Source: Paenibacillus barengoltzii NBRC 101215
Lineage (GTDB): Bacteria; Bacillota; Bacilli; Paenibacillales; Paenibacillaceae
DNA: 64,000 nucleotides
Assembly: GCF_004000745.1 (NCBI RefSeq)
Contig: NZ_BILV01000022.1
Span: 1 to 64,000 of the forward strand
Reading direction: 5' to 3'
The notes beneath the pieces were generated by a model. The model worked only from the letters and a program-made list of their open reading frames with translations. It made no database searches and was not told the DNA's origin. The translations under genes and the position numbers were made by a program. How positions within the stretch are numbered: position 1 is the stretch's first letter; each line of letters begins with the position of its first letter. Positions 44,701-54,820 of the stretch are shown here, piece after piece.

Positions 44701-46128
44701 TTAAGTCTGGTCATCCCCCAACAGCGAAGTACCGGATTTTTGAATCCACCCGGTCTTCGAAGTGTACACTTCTCCGTCCTCGGAGATTCTTACCCCAGGT
44801 GAGAAGCCTTCGATTTCTTTTAACAGCTTGCTTCCGTCCTCGGCGCTCATCGGCACAGGCTGCCCGAGTTCCGTACGGAACGGGATCAGCTTCAGATCGC
44901 AATCTCCGTCACGTGTGCAGGAAGCGGCGAACACCGCAGTTTCCCACGTCTTCGGATCCTTGGATTTCGTAAAAATAAAGTTGCCCGTACTGTAGGCAAT
45001 CCATTTCCCTTTGTATTGCTCCAGCCCTTGCATTACATGCGCATGACCGCCGATGACCAGATCCGCGCCAGCGTCAATGAAGGCGTGCGCCAGCTCTTGC
45101 TGGTGCTCCTCCAGCTTGGTCGTCCGCTCCTTGCCCCAATGGGCCATCACGAATACGAGATCTGCGTTTTTGCGCGCCGTTTGAATGGCGTTCAACGCAG
45201 CTTCCGGCGCATAGACCGAGGCTACGCCCGGTTTGTTCGCTCCGGCCACCCATCCCGGCTCCGGGACGACCCGGCTGAAGCCAAACAGGGCAATCTTAAT
45301 CCCTCTGCGTTCCACATAAACCGGGGCGTACGCTTCCTTACTGTTCTTGCCAGCCCCGACATACTTCACGTTTTGCTGCCGCAAAGCTTTCATCGTATCC
45401 AGGAGGCCGGGGACTCCTTGGTCCAACACATGGTTGTTCGCCAAATTCACAGCGTCCACGCCGGCTTGAGCCATCGGTCCAATCGCCTTTGGCGGCGATT
45501 TAAACACATAGGTTTTGTCCTCCGCCGGCTCCCCGCCGGTCGTAACCGGCGTCTCCAAATTCAGAACGCTTAAATCGTCGTTCTGGAATAATCCTCGCAC
45601 ATACTCATACGGGAGCTCGTAGCCCGCTTTCTCTAACCGCTCCTCCACTTTGCCGGAGAACATGGTGTCCCCTGCAAAATGAACCAACAGCCGATCCCCT
45701 TTGCCGTCTGCCTCGCTTAAGTCTCCACCATTGGATGGCAAATCCGCCGCTTCCTCTTGATCCTCGTCGCCGGTAACGGCGGCGTTATTTTCACCGGATG
45801 CGTTCTCACCTGAGTTCGTGGATTTCTGCCCCTTCTCGTCTTCCGTTCCTGCAGACCCAGCATCGTTGTCCTCCGGCTGCACACTAGGAGCATCTTCGCT
45901 TGTCGTATCGCCAACAACTGACCCGTTGTCGCCCCAAGCTCCTGGCAACTGCTGCTCCGTTCCCGAGTCCAATCTCGCTTGACCAGTGCGTTCCTCCAAA
46001 TAAAAGTAAGCTCCCAGCACGAAAATTAAAGTGATGAGAGTCAAGTTTAACGTCAGCCAAATCCGATTTTGACGCCGCTTTTTTTCCTGCTGTTTTTTCT
46101 TGTATTTTTCCGACCTTGGTGGGTACAT
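44701..46128 (-). CDS. CapA-family (poly-gamma-glutamate synthesis-like) anchored phosphoesterase
   Basis: The 475-residue protein has a basic N-terminus, a transmembrane segment (about residues 27-43), an acidic Glu/Asp/Ser-rich linker (about 50-150) and the PGA_cap metallophosphoesterase fold: VHFAGDTMFSG, NLETPVT, NLANNHVLDQG, VFVMAHWGKE and IGGHAHVMQGLEQY. The calcineurin-like residues Asp in GDTM, Asn in NNH and His in GHAH are all present. CapA links polyglutamate synthesis to export; capB/C are absent, so another role is likely. Confidence 0.88.
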   Translation of the reverse strand: MYPPRSEKYKKKQQEKKRRQNRIWLTLNLTLITLIFVLGAYFYLEERTGQARLDSGTEQQLPGAWGDNGSVVGDTTSEDAPSVQPEDNDAGSAGTEDEKGQKSTNSGENASGENNAAVTGDEDQEEAADLPSNGGDLSEADGKGDRLLVHFAGDTMFSGKVEERLEKAGYELPYEYVRGLFQNDDLSVLNLETPVTTGGEPAEDKTYVFKSPPKAIGPMAQAGVDAVNLANNHVLDQGVPGLLDTMKALRQQNVKYVGAGKNSKEAYAPVYVERRGIKIALFGFSRVVPEPGWVAGANKPGVASVYAPEAALNAIQTARKNADLVFVMAHWGKERTTKLEEHQQELAHAFIDAGADLVIGGHAHVMQGLEQYKGKWIAYSTGNFIFTKSKDPKTWETAVFAASCTRDGDCDLKLIPFRTELGQPVPMSAEDGSKLLKEIEGFSPGVRISEDGEVYTSKTGWIQKSGTSLLGDDQT

Positions 46129-46241
46129 TACGGACTCCTTTTTGCATAGATCTATCGTTACGATGGAAGGCGCTGTCCCCCTTCCTTCGCGTTGTAAAGC
46201 CGACCGTATGATTTTATTATATCAGGTCTCCGGAAATAAAT

Positions 46242-46272
46242 AGAACCCCTCGCCTATTTTACAGGCAGGGGG
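46242..46272 (-). terminator. Terminator of hemEHY operon
   Basis: On the minus strand ACCCCCTGCCT pairs with AGGCGAGGGGT and is followed by TTCTATTTATTT. Confidence 0.65.
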
Positions 46273-46312
46273 TCAGGAAGTCCTATGTCAGGGCGGTTAG
46301 CCGGCCATCGCC

Positions 46313-47737
46313 TTAAGCTTGAGCGACCTTCATCTGGTCTGCCATTTGCTCCGCCAGCTCCTTCGCTTGCTTGATGCAGTCAGGCATACCAACGCCGTAA
46401 AACGCCGCTCCTGTTGCATATACGCCGGGCAGCTTCTGCTCCAATTGGCTGCGCAGCTCCGCAACCTGCTGCAGATGGCCCACCGGATACTGCGGCATCG
46501 ATTTGGGCAGCCGGGTAATTTCTGTGAACAACGGGCGGGCCGTAATGTTCATCAGCTGTTTCAAATCGCCGAGCACCAGCTCCAGCAGCTCCTCATCAGG
46601 CAAGAACGTCTTCTCCTCATCGCCGGAGCGGCCGACGTAACAGCGCAGCAGCATTTTGTCGTCCGGGCTCGTGTGCAGCCATTTGATGCCGGTCCATGTG
46701 CAGGCGGTAATGTTCATGCCTTCTTTGCGCGGCACGAGGAAGCCTGAACCGTCAAATTGGCCGGTGACATCCTCGCGGTCAAAGGCCATTACCACGTTGG
46801 CCACGGACACATAGTTCACCGCATCCAGCGCGGTCACATCCACATGCGGCCGCAGCAGCTCGGCAGCGGCAAACGCCGGCACCGTAACGATCACTTCATC
46901 CGCTGGGATCATCTCGCCCGAGGCGAGGACAACTTCATACGCTTCCGTTCCGTTGCGGCGAAGTTCCACCGCCTCAGTGCGCATGCGGCAATCCACATCC
47001 GACAGCGACTCAACCAAGCCGTTAACCAGCGTCTTCAATCCTTTGCGGAACGTGAGGAAGGCGCTGCGTTTAGTGCCGGTGTGCGTCTCGGTAGGCTTCT
47101 TCCCGGACATCATGCCTTTGATCAGGCTGCCGTAAGCTCGTTCCACCTCTCCAAACTGCGGAAAGGTCGATTGCAGGCTGAGGTGGTAAGTATCGCCGGC
47201 ATAAATGCCCGCGAGCAGCGGCTCGGTGATGTTTTGCAGCACTTCGGCACCCAACCGGCGCTCGATAAATGCGCCAAGCGACTCATCCTCTTCGCTGAGC
47301 CGAGGCGGCATCACGAGGTCCAGCATCGCCCGGGCTTTGCCGCTCCAAGAGACAAGACCGCTGCGCAAGAACGGTCCCAGCTCGGTCGGGATGCCCAGCA
47401 CCAGCCCGGAAGGCATCGGATGCAGCTTCCCTTCGCTGACGATGTAGGTCTTCTTGGCCTCCGGGTTCATCGAGACGAGTTCGCCTTCCAGCCCCAGCTC
47501 CTTCGCCAGATCAATCATCACCGTCTTGCGAGCCAGGAAGGAATCCGGACCTTTCTCGATCACAAAATCGTCCTTCTCCAGTGTTTCAATTTTGCCGCCG
47601 AGAGTGTTTCCCTTTTCCAGCAGCGTAATTTGCGGGGTGACGCCCCGTTCCTTGTAAAATTTCCGAACGTAAAAGGCCGCAGACAAACCGGTCAGCCCTC
47701 CGCCAATAATGACCACTTGACGTGAAGAATCACGCAT
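46313..47737 (-). CDS. hemY: Coproporphyrinogen/protoporphyrinogen oxidase
   Basis: The 474-residue FAD enzyme begins with VVIIGGGLTGLSAAFYVRKF (Rossmann dinucleotide site) and ends with VYATGAAFYGVGMPDCIKQA. In Firmicutes it oxidises coproporphyrinogen III to coproporphyrin III (CgoX) before iron insertion. It is the last gene of hemE-hemH-hemY with a 6-bp gap to hemH, as in Bacillus. Confidence 0.93.
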   Translation of the reverse strand: MRDSSRQVVIIGGGLTGLSAAFYVRKFYKERGVTPQITLLEKGNTLGGKIETLEKDDFVIEKGPDSFLARKTVMIDLAKELGLEGELVSMNPEAKKTYIVSEGKLHPMPSGLVLGIPTELGPFLRSGLVSWSGKARAMLDLVMPPRLSEEDESLGAFIERRLGAEVLQNITEPLLAGIYAGDTYHLSLQSTFPQFGEVERAYGSLIKGMMSGKKPTETHTGTKRSAFLTFRKGLKTLVNGLVESLSDVDCRMRTEAVELRRNGTEAYEVVLASGEMIPADEVIVTVPAFAAAELLRPHVDVTALDAVNYVSVANVVMAFDREDVTGQFDGSGFLVPRKEGMNITACTWTGIKWLHTSPDDKMLLRCYVGRSGDEEKTFLPDEELLELVLGDLKQLMNITARPLFTEITRLPKSMPQYPVGHLQQVAELRSQLEQKLPGVYATGAAFYGVGMPDCIKQAKELAEQMADQMKVAQA

Positions 47738-47743
47738 GCCTTC

Positions 47744-48685
47744 TCATCTCTTTTCCCAAGATTTGATAATGACGTCGCTGAGCGCTTCCATATACAAAGG
47801 CTCGGTGTTCAGCGATTCGATCCGCTCCAGCCGCATATCCAGCTCTTTGGCGATCGTTTTGGCTTCGATGTCCAGATCGTACAGCACTTCCAGATGGTCC
47901 GACACGAAGCCGACCGGAGCGACCAGGACGTCCTCTACCTGCTCCTCGCTTAATTCCTTCAGCGTGTCCAAAATATCCGGCCCGAGCCACGGATCGGCGG
48001 TACGCCCGGCACTTTGCCACGTAAACTGCCAGTTCTTCACGCCGGCTTTCTCGGCGACGGCTTGGGAGGTCTCCAGCAATTGATCCCGGTAAGGATCGCC
48101 CATTTGCAGGATTTTCTCCGGCAGGCTGTGGGCGCTGAACAGCACTTTCACCTCATCCCGCAATGCGCCGGCTTCCTCGAACTGGTCCAGCTTGGCGGAC
48201 ACGCGCTGGGCAAAAGCCTCGATCAGCTTCGGATGCAAATGATAGCTCTCCACGAAGCGTGCCGACACTCCCAGCTCCTCCGCTTTTGCTTGCGCCCGCT
48301 TGATATACCCGCCGATGCTCATTACGGAATAATGCGGTGCGAGCACGATGCCAATCGCCTCACGGATGCCGTACTTCGCCATCTGCTCTACACCATCTTC
48401 AATAAACGGATAAGCATGCTTTAATCCTTGATAGCAGATGAATTCGACGTCCATGTCCGCAGACATCCGGTTCAACGTTTCCTGCAAAGCAGCGACCTGC
48501 TTATCGGTATTGGCACGCAGCGGGAACACCCCGCCTACGATCGCCTCATACCGGCTGACCAGCTCCTGAAGTTGTTCTGCGGTTGGAGGATGTCCACGCC
48601 GAATATGCGTATAATACGCCTCAACCTGATCCAAACTCTGCGGCGTGCCGTAAGACATCACCAAAACTCCGATTTTTGATTTCAC
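47744..48685 (-). CDS. hemH: Coproporphyrin III ferrochelatase
   Basis: The 313-residue enzyme (CpfC) inserts iron. It begins KIGVLVMSYGTPQSLDQVEAYY and shows LLFSAHSLPEKIL-type segment VLFSAHSLPE with the catalytic His and VAPVGFVSDHLEVLYDLD with the conserved Glu. It lacks the C-terminal 2Fe-2S region, as usual in Bacilli. Middle gene of hemEHY. Confidence 0.94.
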   Translation of the reverse strand: MKSKIGVLVMSYGTPQSLDQVEAYYTHIRRGHPPTAEQLQELVSRYEAIVGGVFPLRANTDKQVAALQETLNRMSADMDVEFICYQGLKHAYPFIEDGVEQMAKYGIREAIGIVLAPHYSVMSIGGYIKRAQAKAEELGVSARFVESYHLHPKLIEAFAQRVSAKLDQFEEAGALRDEVKVLFSAHSLPEKILQMGDPYRDQLLETSQAVAEKAGVKNWQFTWQSAGRTADPWLGPDILDTLKELSEEQVEDVLVAPVGFVSDHLEVLYDLDIEAKTIAKELDMRLERIESLNTEPLYMEALSDVIIKSWEKR

Positions 48686-48741
48686 GATATCAGTTCACCT
48701 CAAGTACAAAAGTTGTGTGCCATATTCAATGCGACTTAGTC

Positions 48742-49803
48742 TTACGCACGCCGTACAGGTTGATGCATGATGGCTTCCGCTGAATATTCGTGTACGAATT
48801 CCGTCAGCTCGCGCAGTTTATCCAGCGAAACCTCCGGAAACAGACCATGACCCAGGTTGAACACAAAGCCAGGGGCGTTCAGGCCGTCATCGATAATTTC
48901 CTTTGCTTGTGCCTTAATGACATTCATTGGCGCGGTTAGCACATACGGGTCCAAATTGCCTTGCATCGCAAACTTCCCGCCCGTCCGGCGCCGGCCTTCT
49001 GTAATCGATACCCGCCAATCGAGGCCAACGGCATCGGCAGCGATATCCGTTAATGTCGGCAGCAGCTCTCCCGAGCTGACACCAGGAAAATAAATTTTAG
49101 GTACATCCAAATCCTGAAGTTCGGCAAAAATACGGGTAATCGTTGGTAGTACATACCGCTGAAAATCTTTCGGAGCGAGCGCGCCTACCCAACTGTCAAA
49201 CAGTTGGAACGCCTTGCCTCCGCTTTCCACATGCTCCCGAAGGTAGGTGATCACCATATCACCCAGCTTGTCCATCAGTTTGAACCAAGCTTCTGGATCG
49301 CCGTACATCATCGCTTTCGTGCGGATATAGCTCTTGGACGGCCGCCCTTCGATCAAGTAGCTGGCAATCGTAAACGGAGCACCGGCAAATGTGATCAGCG
49401 GCACATCCAGCTCCTTGTCCAAAATCGCAATCGTTTCCAAGACATGCGATAAATCCTTGTGAACGTCGATCGGTCGAAGCCGCTCAATATCCGCAAGCGT
49501 ACGGATCGGTTCTTCGATGACCGGGCCGATATTTTTGACGATATCGAATTTAACGCCCAGTGAAGCAACCGGATTCATAATATCGGAATACAAAATAGCC
49601 GCGTCCACGCCAAGCTTACGAACGGGCATCATGGTCACTTCCGCCGCCAGCTCCGGCTGCCGGCAAATTTCCAATAAGCTGTATTTCTCTTTGATTTTCC
49701 GGTAATCCGGATCATACCTGCCCGCCTGGCGCATGTACCAAACCGGAAGGCGATCCACCTCCTGCTTCCGCAGGGCCCGGATCAAGCGATCATTATAAGC
49801 CAA
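48742..49803 (-). CDS. hemE: Uroporphyrinogen decarboxylase
   Basis: The 353-residue enzyme removes four carboxyl groups of uroporphyrinogen III. The N-terminal signature LPVWYMRQAGRYDPDYR is present, and GAPFTIASYLIEG and FNLGHGLFPEV hold further active-site residues. TTG 49803 is preferred over TTG 49818 because GGAGG lies between them. First gene of hemEHY. Confidence 0.94.
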   Translation of the reverse strand: MAYNDRLIRALRKQEVDRLPVWYMRQAGRYDPDYRKIKEKYSLLEICRQPELAAEVTMMPVRKLGVDAAILYSDIMNPVASLGVKFDIVKNIGPVIEEPIRTLADIERLRPIDVHKDLSHVLETIAILDKELDVPLITFAGAPFTIASYLIEGRPSKSYIRTKAMMYGDPEAWFKLMDKLGDMVITYLREHVESGGKAFQLFDSWVGALAPKDFQRYVLPTITRIFAELQDLDVPKIYFPGVSSGELLPTLTDIAADAVGLDWRVSITEGRRRTGGKFAMQGNLDPYVLTAPMNVIKAQAKEIIDDGLNAPGFVFNLGHGLFPEVSLDKLRELTEFVHEYSAEAIMHQPVRRA

Positions 49804-50042
49804 ACCGCACGCCTCCAATACTCGTAGAAACCAAATTTTGATAACTGAACATTCAATCTACACTATAAACATTCTAATCTACATTATGCCCTACTTAAAA
49901 GTAAGTAACAACTATCACAACGTGGCGAACCTATGACAATCGGATGAAGATGCTATGAAGAATGCCCTGATCCCGGTTTTCAATGGTGTATACTGGTATA
50001 ACTCTAAGTTTTTCACGCATCCTAGAACCTCAGCGAAAGGAA

Positions 50043-51272
50043 GTGAAAGCACAATTGAAAACTTGGAAGATAAATCTCATTGTGCTGTGGTTCGGGCAGT
50101 TTCTGGTCAACGCCGGGATGACGATGATTACACCGTTCCTCTCGCTGTATCTGGCGCGGGATTTGCACGTGCATGGAGAGCGGGCGATTGGGCTGTGGGC
50201 TGGAATGATTTTTGCTGCTAACTTCGCGACTTCGTTTATTTTTCAACCGATCTGGGGGAAGCTCGCCGACAAATACGGACGTAAGATTATGCTGCTCCGC
50301 TCCGGCTTCGGCATGGCCATCGTCATTACGTTGATGGGCTTCGCCACCCAGCCGTGGCACCTGCTTGGCCTGCGGTTGCTAAACGGAACGATCTCCGGCT
50401 TTAACCCCGCTTCCGTCGCACTGATCTCAGGTACAGCGCCGAAAGAGCGAATGGGTTTCGCGATGGGCACGATCCAGTCAGGCAACGTGGCTGGCACGAT
50501 CCTCGGCCCTTTAATTGGCGGGTTGATGGCGGAGTGGATCGGATTTCGGCCGATATTTTACATTACAGGGGTGCTGCTGTTTATCGCATCCATGCTGGCG
50601 CTCCTCTTCGTACGCGAGAAGTTCGATCGGGAGGAGGCGCTGCACACGCCTCAACCATCTGTATTGCAAGGCTTCCTGGAGCTGAACAAAACGCCGCAGC
50701 TCACCGCGTTATTCGCCGTAACCTTCTTGCTGCAGTTTGCGATGCTGAGCCCGATGTCGTTGCTGCCTCTCTATGTGGAGAAGCTGCATGGACAAACCGC
50801 AGACGTGGCGTTCTGGGCCGGATTTGTCAGCGCCGTGACGGGCATTTCCAATATGATCACTTCGCCGATACTCGGCAGAATCAGCGACAAGCTGGGCGCT
50901 CACCGCATTCTGACCTTTTGCCTGATTGGAGCGGCGGCTACGCTGATTCCGCAGGCGTTCGTACAGACGGTGTGGCAATTGATCGCCATTCGGTTCCTGA
51001 TGGGCGTGTTCATGGGGGGATTGCTGCCTAGCGTCAACGCGCTGATCCGCTTTTACACCCCGGACGGCATGGAGAGCCGGGCATTTGGGTTTAACAGTAG
51101 TACCCTCGCCTTGGGCAATATGATGGGCTCGCTGATTGGCGGCTTTCTCGCCGGGTATATCGGCATTGAGGGATTGTTTGTGATTTCCGGTATCCTGCTG
51201 CTGATCAATATGTTCTGGGTGCGCGTGAAGCTGTATTCGCATCCAAAGCCGCGAATGCCAGCGCCGAGGTAA
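50043..51272 (+). CDS. MFS multidrug efflux transporter
   Basis: The 409-residue protein has twelve predicted helices. The motif-A loop GKLADKYGRKIMLLRSG and the motif-C-like GNVAGTILGPLIGG in helix 5 mark a proton-driven drug antiporter of the NorA/MdtG/YqjV type. GTG 50043 follows GAAAGGAA; the frame to 49983 crosses the promoter. Divergent from hemE. Confidence 0.9.
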   Translation: MKAQLKTWKINLIVLWFGQFLVNAGMTMITPFLSLYLARDLHVHGERAIGLWAGMIFAANFATSFIFQPIWGKLADKYGRKIMLLRSGFGMAIVITLMGFATQPWHLLGLRLLNGTISGFNPASVALISGTAPKERMGFAMGTIQSGNVAGTILGPLIGGLMAEWIGFRPIFYITGVLLFIASMLALLFVREKFDREEALHTPQPSVLQGFLELNKTPQLTALFAVTFLLQFAMLSPMSLLPLYVEKLHGQTADVAFWAGFVSAVTGISNMITSPILGRISDKLGAHRILTFCLIGAAATLIPQAFVQTVWQLIAIRFLMGVFMGGLLPSVNALIRFYTPDGMESRAFGFNSSTLALGNMMGSLIGGFLAGYIGIEGLFVISGILLLINMFWVRVKLYSHPKPRMPAPR

Positions 51273-51338
51273 GCTGTAAGGGACTGACTTATGTAAACAG
51301 AGTCGCCCAGTGTTCTCTCAGTTCGGAGAACCGAAGAT

Positions 51339-51530
51339 AATTAACGGGAAAACCTGCTGTTATTTCGAGGCCAATCCTCCGTTTTAGCATCATTAACAGG
51401 AAAAAGTAACGTTATTTCGGACAAATTTGCGCGATAGTGCGCTTTTCCCAAAAATTAACGGCAGGTTTTACTGTTATTCTTCGCAGATGGGGAATACCTT
51501 CGAAATTAACGTTAGGATTTACAGTTAAAT
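51339..51530. repeat. Degenerate intergenic repeat, four copies
   Basis: A unit near ATTAACGGxAAAACCTGCTGTTATTTCG recurs at 51339, 51391, 51453 and 51504 with growing divergence, at 50-62-bp spacing. The 312-bp gap 51273-51584 contains this repeat and a terminator; no gene is visible. Confidence 0.75.
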
Positions 51531-51539
51531 ATCCCAAGT

Positions 51540-51570
51540 AAAAAAGCCGGGACAATCTCCCGGCTCTCTT
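51540..51570 (-). terminator. Terminator of the Ugp-like operon
   Basis: GCCGGGA pairs with TCCCGGC, followed on the minus strand by TTTTT. Confidence 0.8.
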
Positions 51571-51584
51571 TCTAAAATATAAAG

Positions 51585-52979
51585 TTACTTCTGCACCGTC
51601 GCATTATACTGCTTGATCTTCTCGGTAATTTGCTTGGCGGCGTCTTCCAATGCTTGCTTCGGCGATTTTTGTCCGTTCAGCACTTCCTCGATCGCACCTT
51701 CCACGAATTGACGCGCTTCCGGGAAGACGCCCATCAGCGCACCGGAGGTCGCCGTAGATTCCGTCGACGCATGCAACTGATCAACAGCGGTTTGGAACTG
51801 CGGATATTTCGCCATATTATCCTTCAACACTTGCTCGTCGTAAGCCGCTTTCGTGATCGGGAAGTAGCCGGTGTTTACGCTCCATTTCGCCTGCGCAGCC
51901 GGAGAGGTTACGTATTTGATAAACTCCCATGCCGCTTTTTGCTCTTCTTCCGATTTGTTGTTCATGATATACAAGCTTGCGCCCCCAACGATCACGCCGC
52001 CTTCTTTGGCGCTGGCGGGTCTTGGCAGGAAGGCAGTGCCTACTTCGAATTTGTCGCCAACCGCTCCTACGATGTTACGCAGTGCCGCCGTTGAATTTAA
52101 GGTCATCGCCACTTGGCCTGCAGCAAAGGCAGCGTCCGTGTCATCGGTTTTGCGGCCCAAATTAGCGACAACTCCGTTGTCCACCATTCTTTTCCACCAC
52201 TCCAGAATGTTCACCCCCGCCTCCGATGCGAGCAGCGACTCGGTGGCATCCGCTTCACGTCCGTTGCCATTATTCACGTAATCGGCATTTTGGCTGGCAA
52301 ACCACTGCTCGACAAGCCAAGCATAAACAGCGATCGCAGCGCCCGGTTGCCCCTTCTTGCTCAACGCGGTAGCTGCCGCTTCAAACTCCTCAAACGTTTT
52401 CGGTGGATTTTCCGGATCCAGACCTGCGGCTTTGAAGGCATCCTTGTTGTAGTAAAGTATCGGGTTCGACGTATTAAACGGCATAGCATTTAACTGGCCG
52501 CCGATCGTGTAATAACGAATAATGTTAGGTTCTAACTGCGAGAGATCATAGCCGTCTTCATCAATAAACTTCTGCACCGGTGTGATCGCCTTGGAGTCGA
52601 TCATAAATTTGCTGCCGATCTCGTACACCTGGATCAAGTCTGGGCCGCTGTTCGAGCCCATCGAAGCTTTCAGCTTATTTAAGCTCTCATCGTAACTTCC
52701 TTGGAACACAGCTTCCACTTCAATATCGGATTGGCTCGCATTAAAATCCGAGACGAGCTCGTTAATAGCCTTCTCATTCGCCCCTGACATCGAGTGCCAC
52801 CAGGTCAGGTGAATCGGCTTCTTCCCCGAGCTGGCGCTTGCCGAATTGTCGCTGCGGGTATTGGTTCCCCCGGTTGCCGCACTGCTTCCTGCTTCATTCC
52901 CATTCCCGCCGCACCCGGCAATAACCACCATCAACGCTGCCATCACCAGCAGCATGCTTTTGAAGCGAAACCTTTTCAT
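51585..52979 (-). CDS. Sugar/glycerol-3-phosphate-type ABC binding lipoprotein (UgpB-like)
   Basis: The 464-residue protein has a lipobox VIAGCGG (Cys23), then a Ser/Thr/Gly-rich linker and family-1 extracellular binding fold: THLTWWHSMSGANEKAINELV-like start LTWWHSMSG, LYYNKDAFKAAGLDPENPPKT and SEEEQKAAWEFIKYVTSP. It most resembles UgpB, which binds glycerol-3-phosphate or glycerophosphodiesters. Third gene after two permeases. Confidence 0.88.
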   Translation of the reverse strand: MKRFRFKSMLLVMAALMVVIAGCGGNGNEAGSSAATGGTNTRSDNSASASSGKKPIHLTWWHSMSGANEKAINELVSDFNASQSDIEVEAVFQGSYDESLNKLKASMGSNSGPDLIQVYEIGSKFMIDSKAITPVQKFIDEDGYDLSQLEPNIIRYYTIGGQLNAMPFNTSNPILYYNKDAFKAAGLDPENPPKTFEEFEAAATALSKKGQPGAAIAVYAWLVEQWFASQNADYVNNGNGREADATESLLASEAGVNILEWWKRMVDNGVVANLGRKTDDTDAAFAAGQVAMTLNSTAALRNIVGAVGDKFEVGTAFLPRPASAKEGGVIVGGASLYIMNNKSEEEQKAAWEFIKYVTSPAAQAKWSVNTGYFPITKAAYDEQVLKDNMAKYPQFQTAVDQLHASTESTATSGALMGVFPEARQFVEGAIEEVLNGQKSPKQALEDAAKQITEKIKQYNATVQK

Positions 52980-53021
52980 CGTTCGTACCTCTCCCTACGT
53001 AAAATGATTTTTGAAAATTTC

Positions 53022-53846
53022 TTAGCCTTTCAACGCCCCGGCCGCCATCCCGCGAACGAGTTGCTTAAGTCCAAACACCAGTAACAGCAGGGACGGTAGA
53101 ATGACTAACGTAATCCCTGCGAATACGAGATTCCAAGAGGTTGTCTCCTGAAATTCCAGCATGGAGATGCCGATCTGCACCGTGCGCATCGATTTGCTGT
53201 TAGTGATCAGAAGCGGCCATAAGTAACTGTTGTACATATTCAAAAAAGAGTACACCGCCAGCGTTCCAAGCGCCGGTCTTGAAAGCGGAAGCACATGAAA
53301 CAGAAAGTAACGGACATGCCCGCAGCCATCGATTTTCGCCGCCTCGAACAGCTCCTTCGGCAGCTGCAGGAAAAACTGGCGAAGCAGAAACGTCCCAAAG
53401 GCAGTGGCCAAAAACGGCACCATTAACCCCTGGTAACTGTCCAACCAATTCAGGCTGCGTACCGTTAAATAATTGGGGATCATCGTTACTTCCCAAGGAA
53501 CCATCATCGTGGCGACAAATAAGCTGAACATCAAGCCTTTGCCCTTGAATTCCATCTTGGCGAAGGCATAGGCTGCCAAGCTGGCGGTGATCAATTGTCC
53601 AAGCATCACAATCCCGGAGACCAGAAAGGTGTTCCCGATAAACAAGGCAATCGGAACGATCTGTAGCACCTCGGCAAAGTTGCTCAAATGCAACGAATGC
53701 GGCACCAGATGCGGTGGATAGGCGCTGGCTTCCTGCGGCGTCATGACGGACATAAACAGGCTGTAAACGATAGGATAAAGGACGAGAACTGCAGCTGCGG
53801 TCATGAACAACAACACAATGATTTGGTTAAAGGTCAGCTTGTTCAT
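53022..53846 (-). CDS. ABC importer permease (UgpE/MalG-like)
   Basis: The 274-residue permease has six helices and the inner-membrane EAA loop KELFEAAKIDGCGHVRYFLFHVLPLSRPAL read across residues 165-195. ATG 53846 overlaps the UgpA-like TGA by 4 nt. It forms the channel with the other permease. Confidence 0.9.
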   Translation of the reverse strand: MNKLTFNQIIVLLFMTAAAVLVLYPIVYSLFMSVMTPQEASAYPPHLVPHSLHLSNFAEVLQIVPIALFIGNTFLVSGIVMLGQLITASLAAYAFAKMEFKGKGLMFSLFVATMMVPWEVTMIPNYLTVRSLNWLDSYQGLMVPFLATAFGTFLLRQFFLQLPKELFEAAKIDGCGHVRYFLFHVLPLSRPALGTLAVYSFLNMYNSYLWPLLITNSKSMRTVQIGISMLEFQETTSWNLVFAGITLVILPSLLLLVFGLKQLVRGMAAGALKG

Positions 53847-54820
53847 TGATAGTGGACTTTCCTTTCTACCCATTTGAACTGAATCAAGGTCAATAGCAGA
53901 ATGACCAGGAAGAGTAGAAGCGCTTGGGCACTGCCCGTACCAAACCGGAAGTTGACGAAGGCTTCTTGGTAGATCGTGTAGACGAAGACGTTCGTCCGGT
54001 TCATCGGCCCGCCCGATGTCAGAATGTTGATCTGCCCAAACGATTGGAATGCACTGATGATGGACACCACCAACAGGAAAAATAACGTGGGCGACAGAAG
54101 CGGCAGCGTAATTTTGCGAAACGTTGTCATCGGTCCAGCTCCATCGATCTTGGCACTTTCGTACAGCTCGTCGGGAACTCCCTGCATCCCGCTGGACAGG
54201 ATGATGTAATTAAAGCCCAAGTTCATCCAGACCGTCATCAGCGACACGGACCACAAAGCCCAGTCCGGGCTGATCAGCCAAGGTACCGGACCCACGCCGG
54301 CCAAGCCAAGTAAGTAGTTAAGCATACCTAAAGTAGGGTGAAACAGAAACTTCCAAATGACCGCCGCTGAACCAACGGAGAGTACCAACGGCAGCGAGTA
54401 GGCGAATTGGAAAAACCGTCTCCCCCGTCGAAGATGATGCGTGAATGCTGCGAGCACCAGCGCGATCAGCATTCCGGTTGGCACGGTGAATAAGGCAAAG
54501 AGCGCTGTCACCTTCATCCCGCTGACAAATAAGCCGGAGGCAAAAAGGCTGGTAAAATTGTCGAAGCCAACAAATGAGGCGATTCGACCAGTCGGGTCCG
54601 TGCTGTGTAAGCTCAAGTACACCGACTTTAGCAGCGGGTAGAACAAAAACACGACAAACAGGAGCAACGACGGAGCCAGAAACGTATAGGCCAGCGCATG
54701 TTCTCGAATGTTCTGTTGTCTTAAGGTTGCGGCGCGGGCAGGTCGACGAGTCGCTGCAGAAGCCGATGCTACGGATTGGCCCCTTGATGGCAGACTCACC
54801 TGGTGATCCAGCTCGCTCAT
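53843..54820 (-). CDS. ABC importer permease (UgpA/MalF-like)
   Basis: The 325-residue permease has six or seven helices after a variable N-terminus (Ala/Arg-rich residues 1-35) and the EAA loop DELYESAKIDGAGPMTTFRKITLPLLSP. First gene of the operon. No ATPase gene follows, so a shared MsmX/UgpC-type ATPase encoded elsewhere is probably used. Confidence 0.9.
   Translation of the reverse strand: MSELDHQVSLPSRGQSVASASAATRRPARAATLRQQNIREHALAYTFLAPSLLLFVVFLFYPLLKSVYLSLHSTDPTGRIASFVGFDNFTSLFASGLFVSGMKVTALFALFTVPTGMLIALVLAAFTHHLRRGRRFFQFAYSLPLVLSVGSAAVIWKFLFHPTLGMLNYLLGLAGVGPVPWLISPDWALWSVSLMTVWMNLGFNYIILSSGMQGVPDELYESAKIDGAGPMTTFRKITLPLLSPTLFFLLVVSIISAFQSFGQINILTSGGPMNRTNVFVYTIYQEAFVNFRFGTGSAQALLLFLVILLLTLIQFKWVERKVHYQ

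Noticed and set aside
46757-47725. 322-codon ORF opposite hemY
   Set aside because: Antisense shadow; His/Arg-rich composition typical of a reversed GC-rich frame, and no ribosome site.
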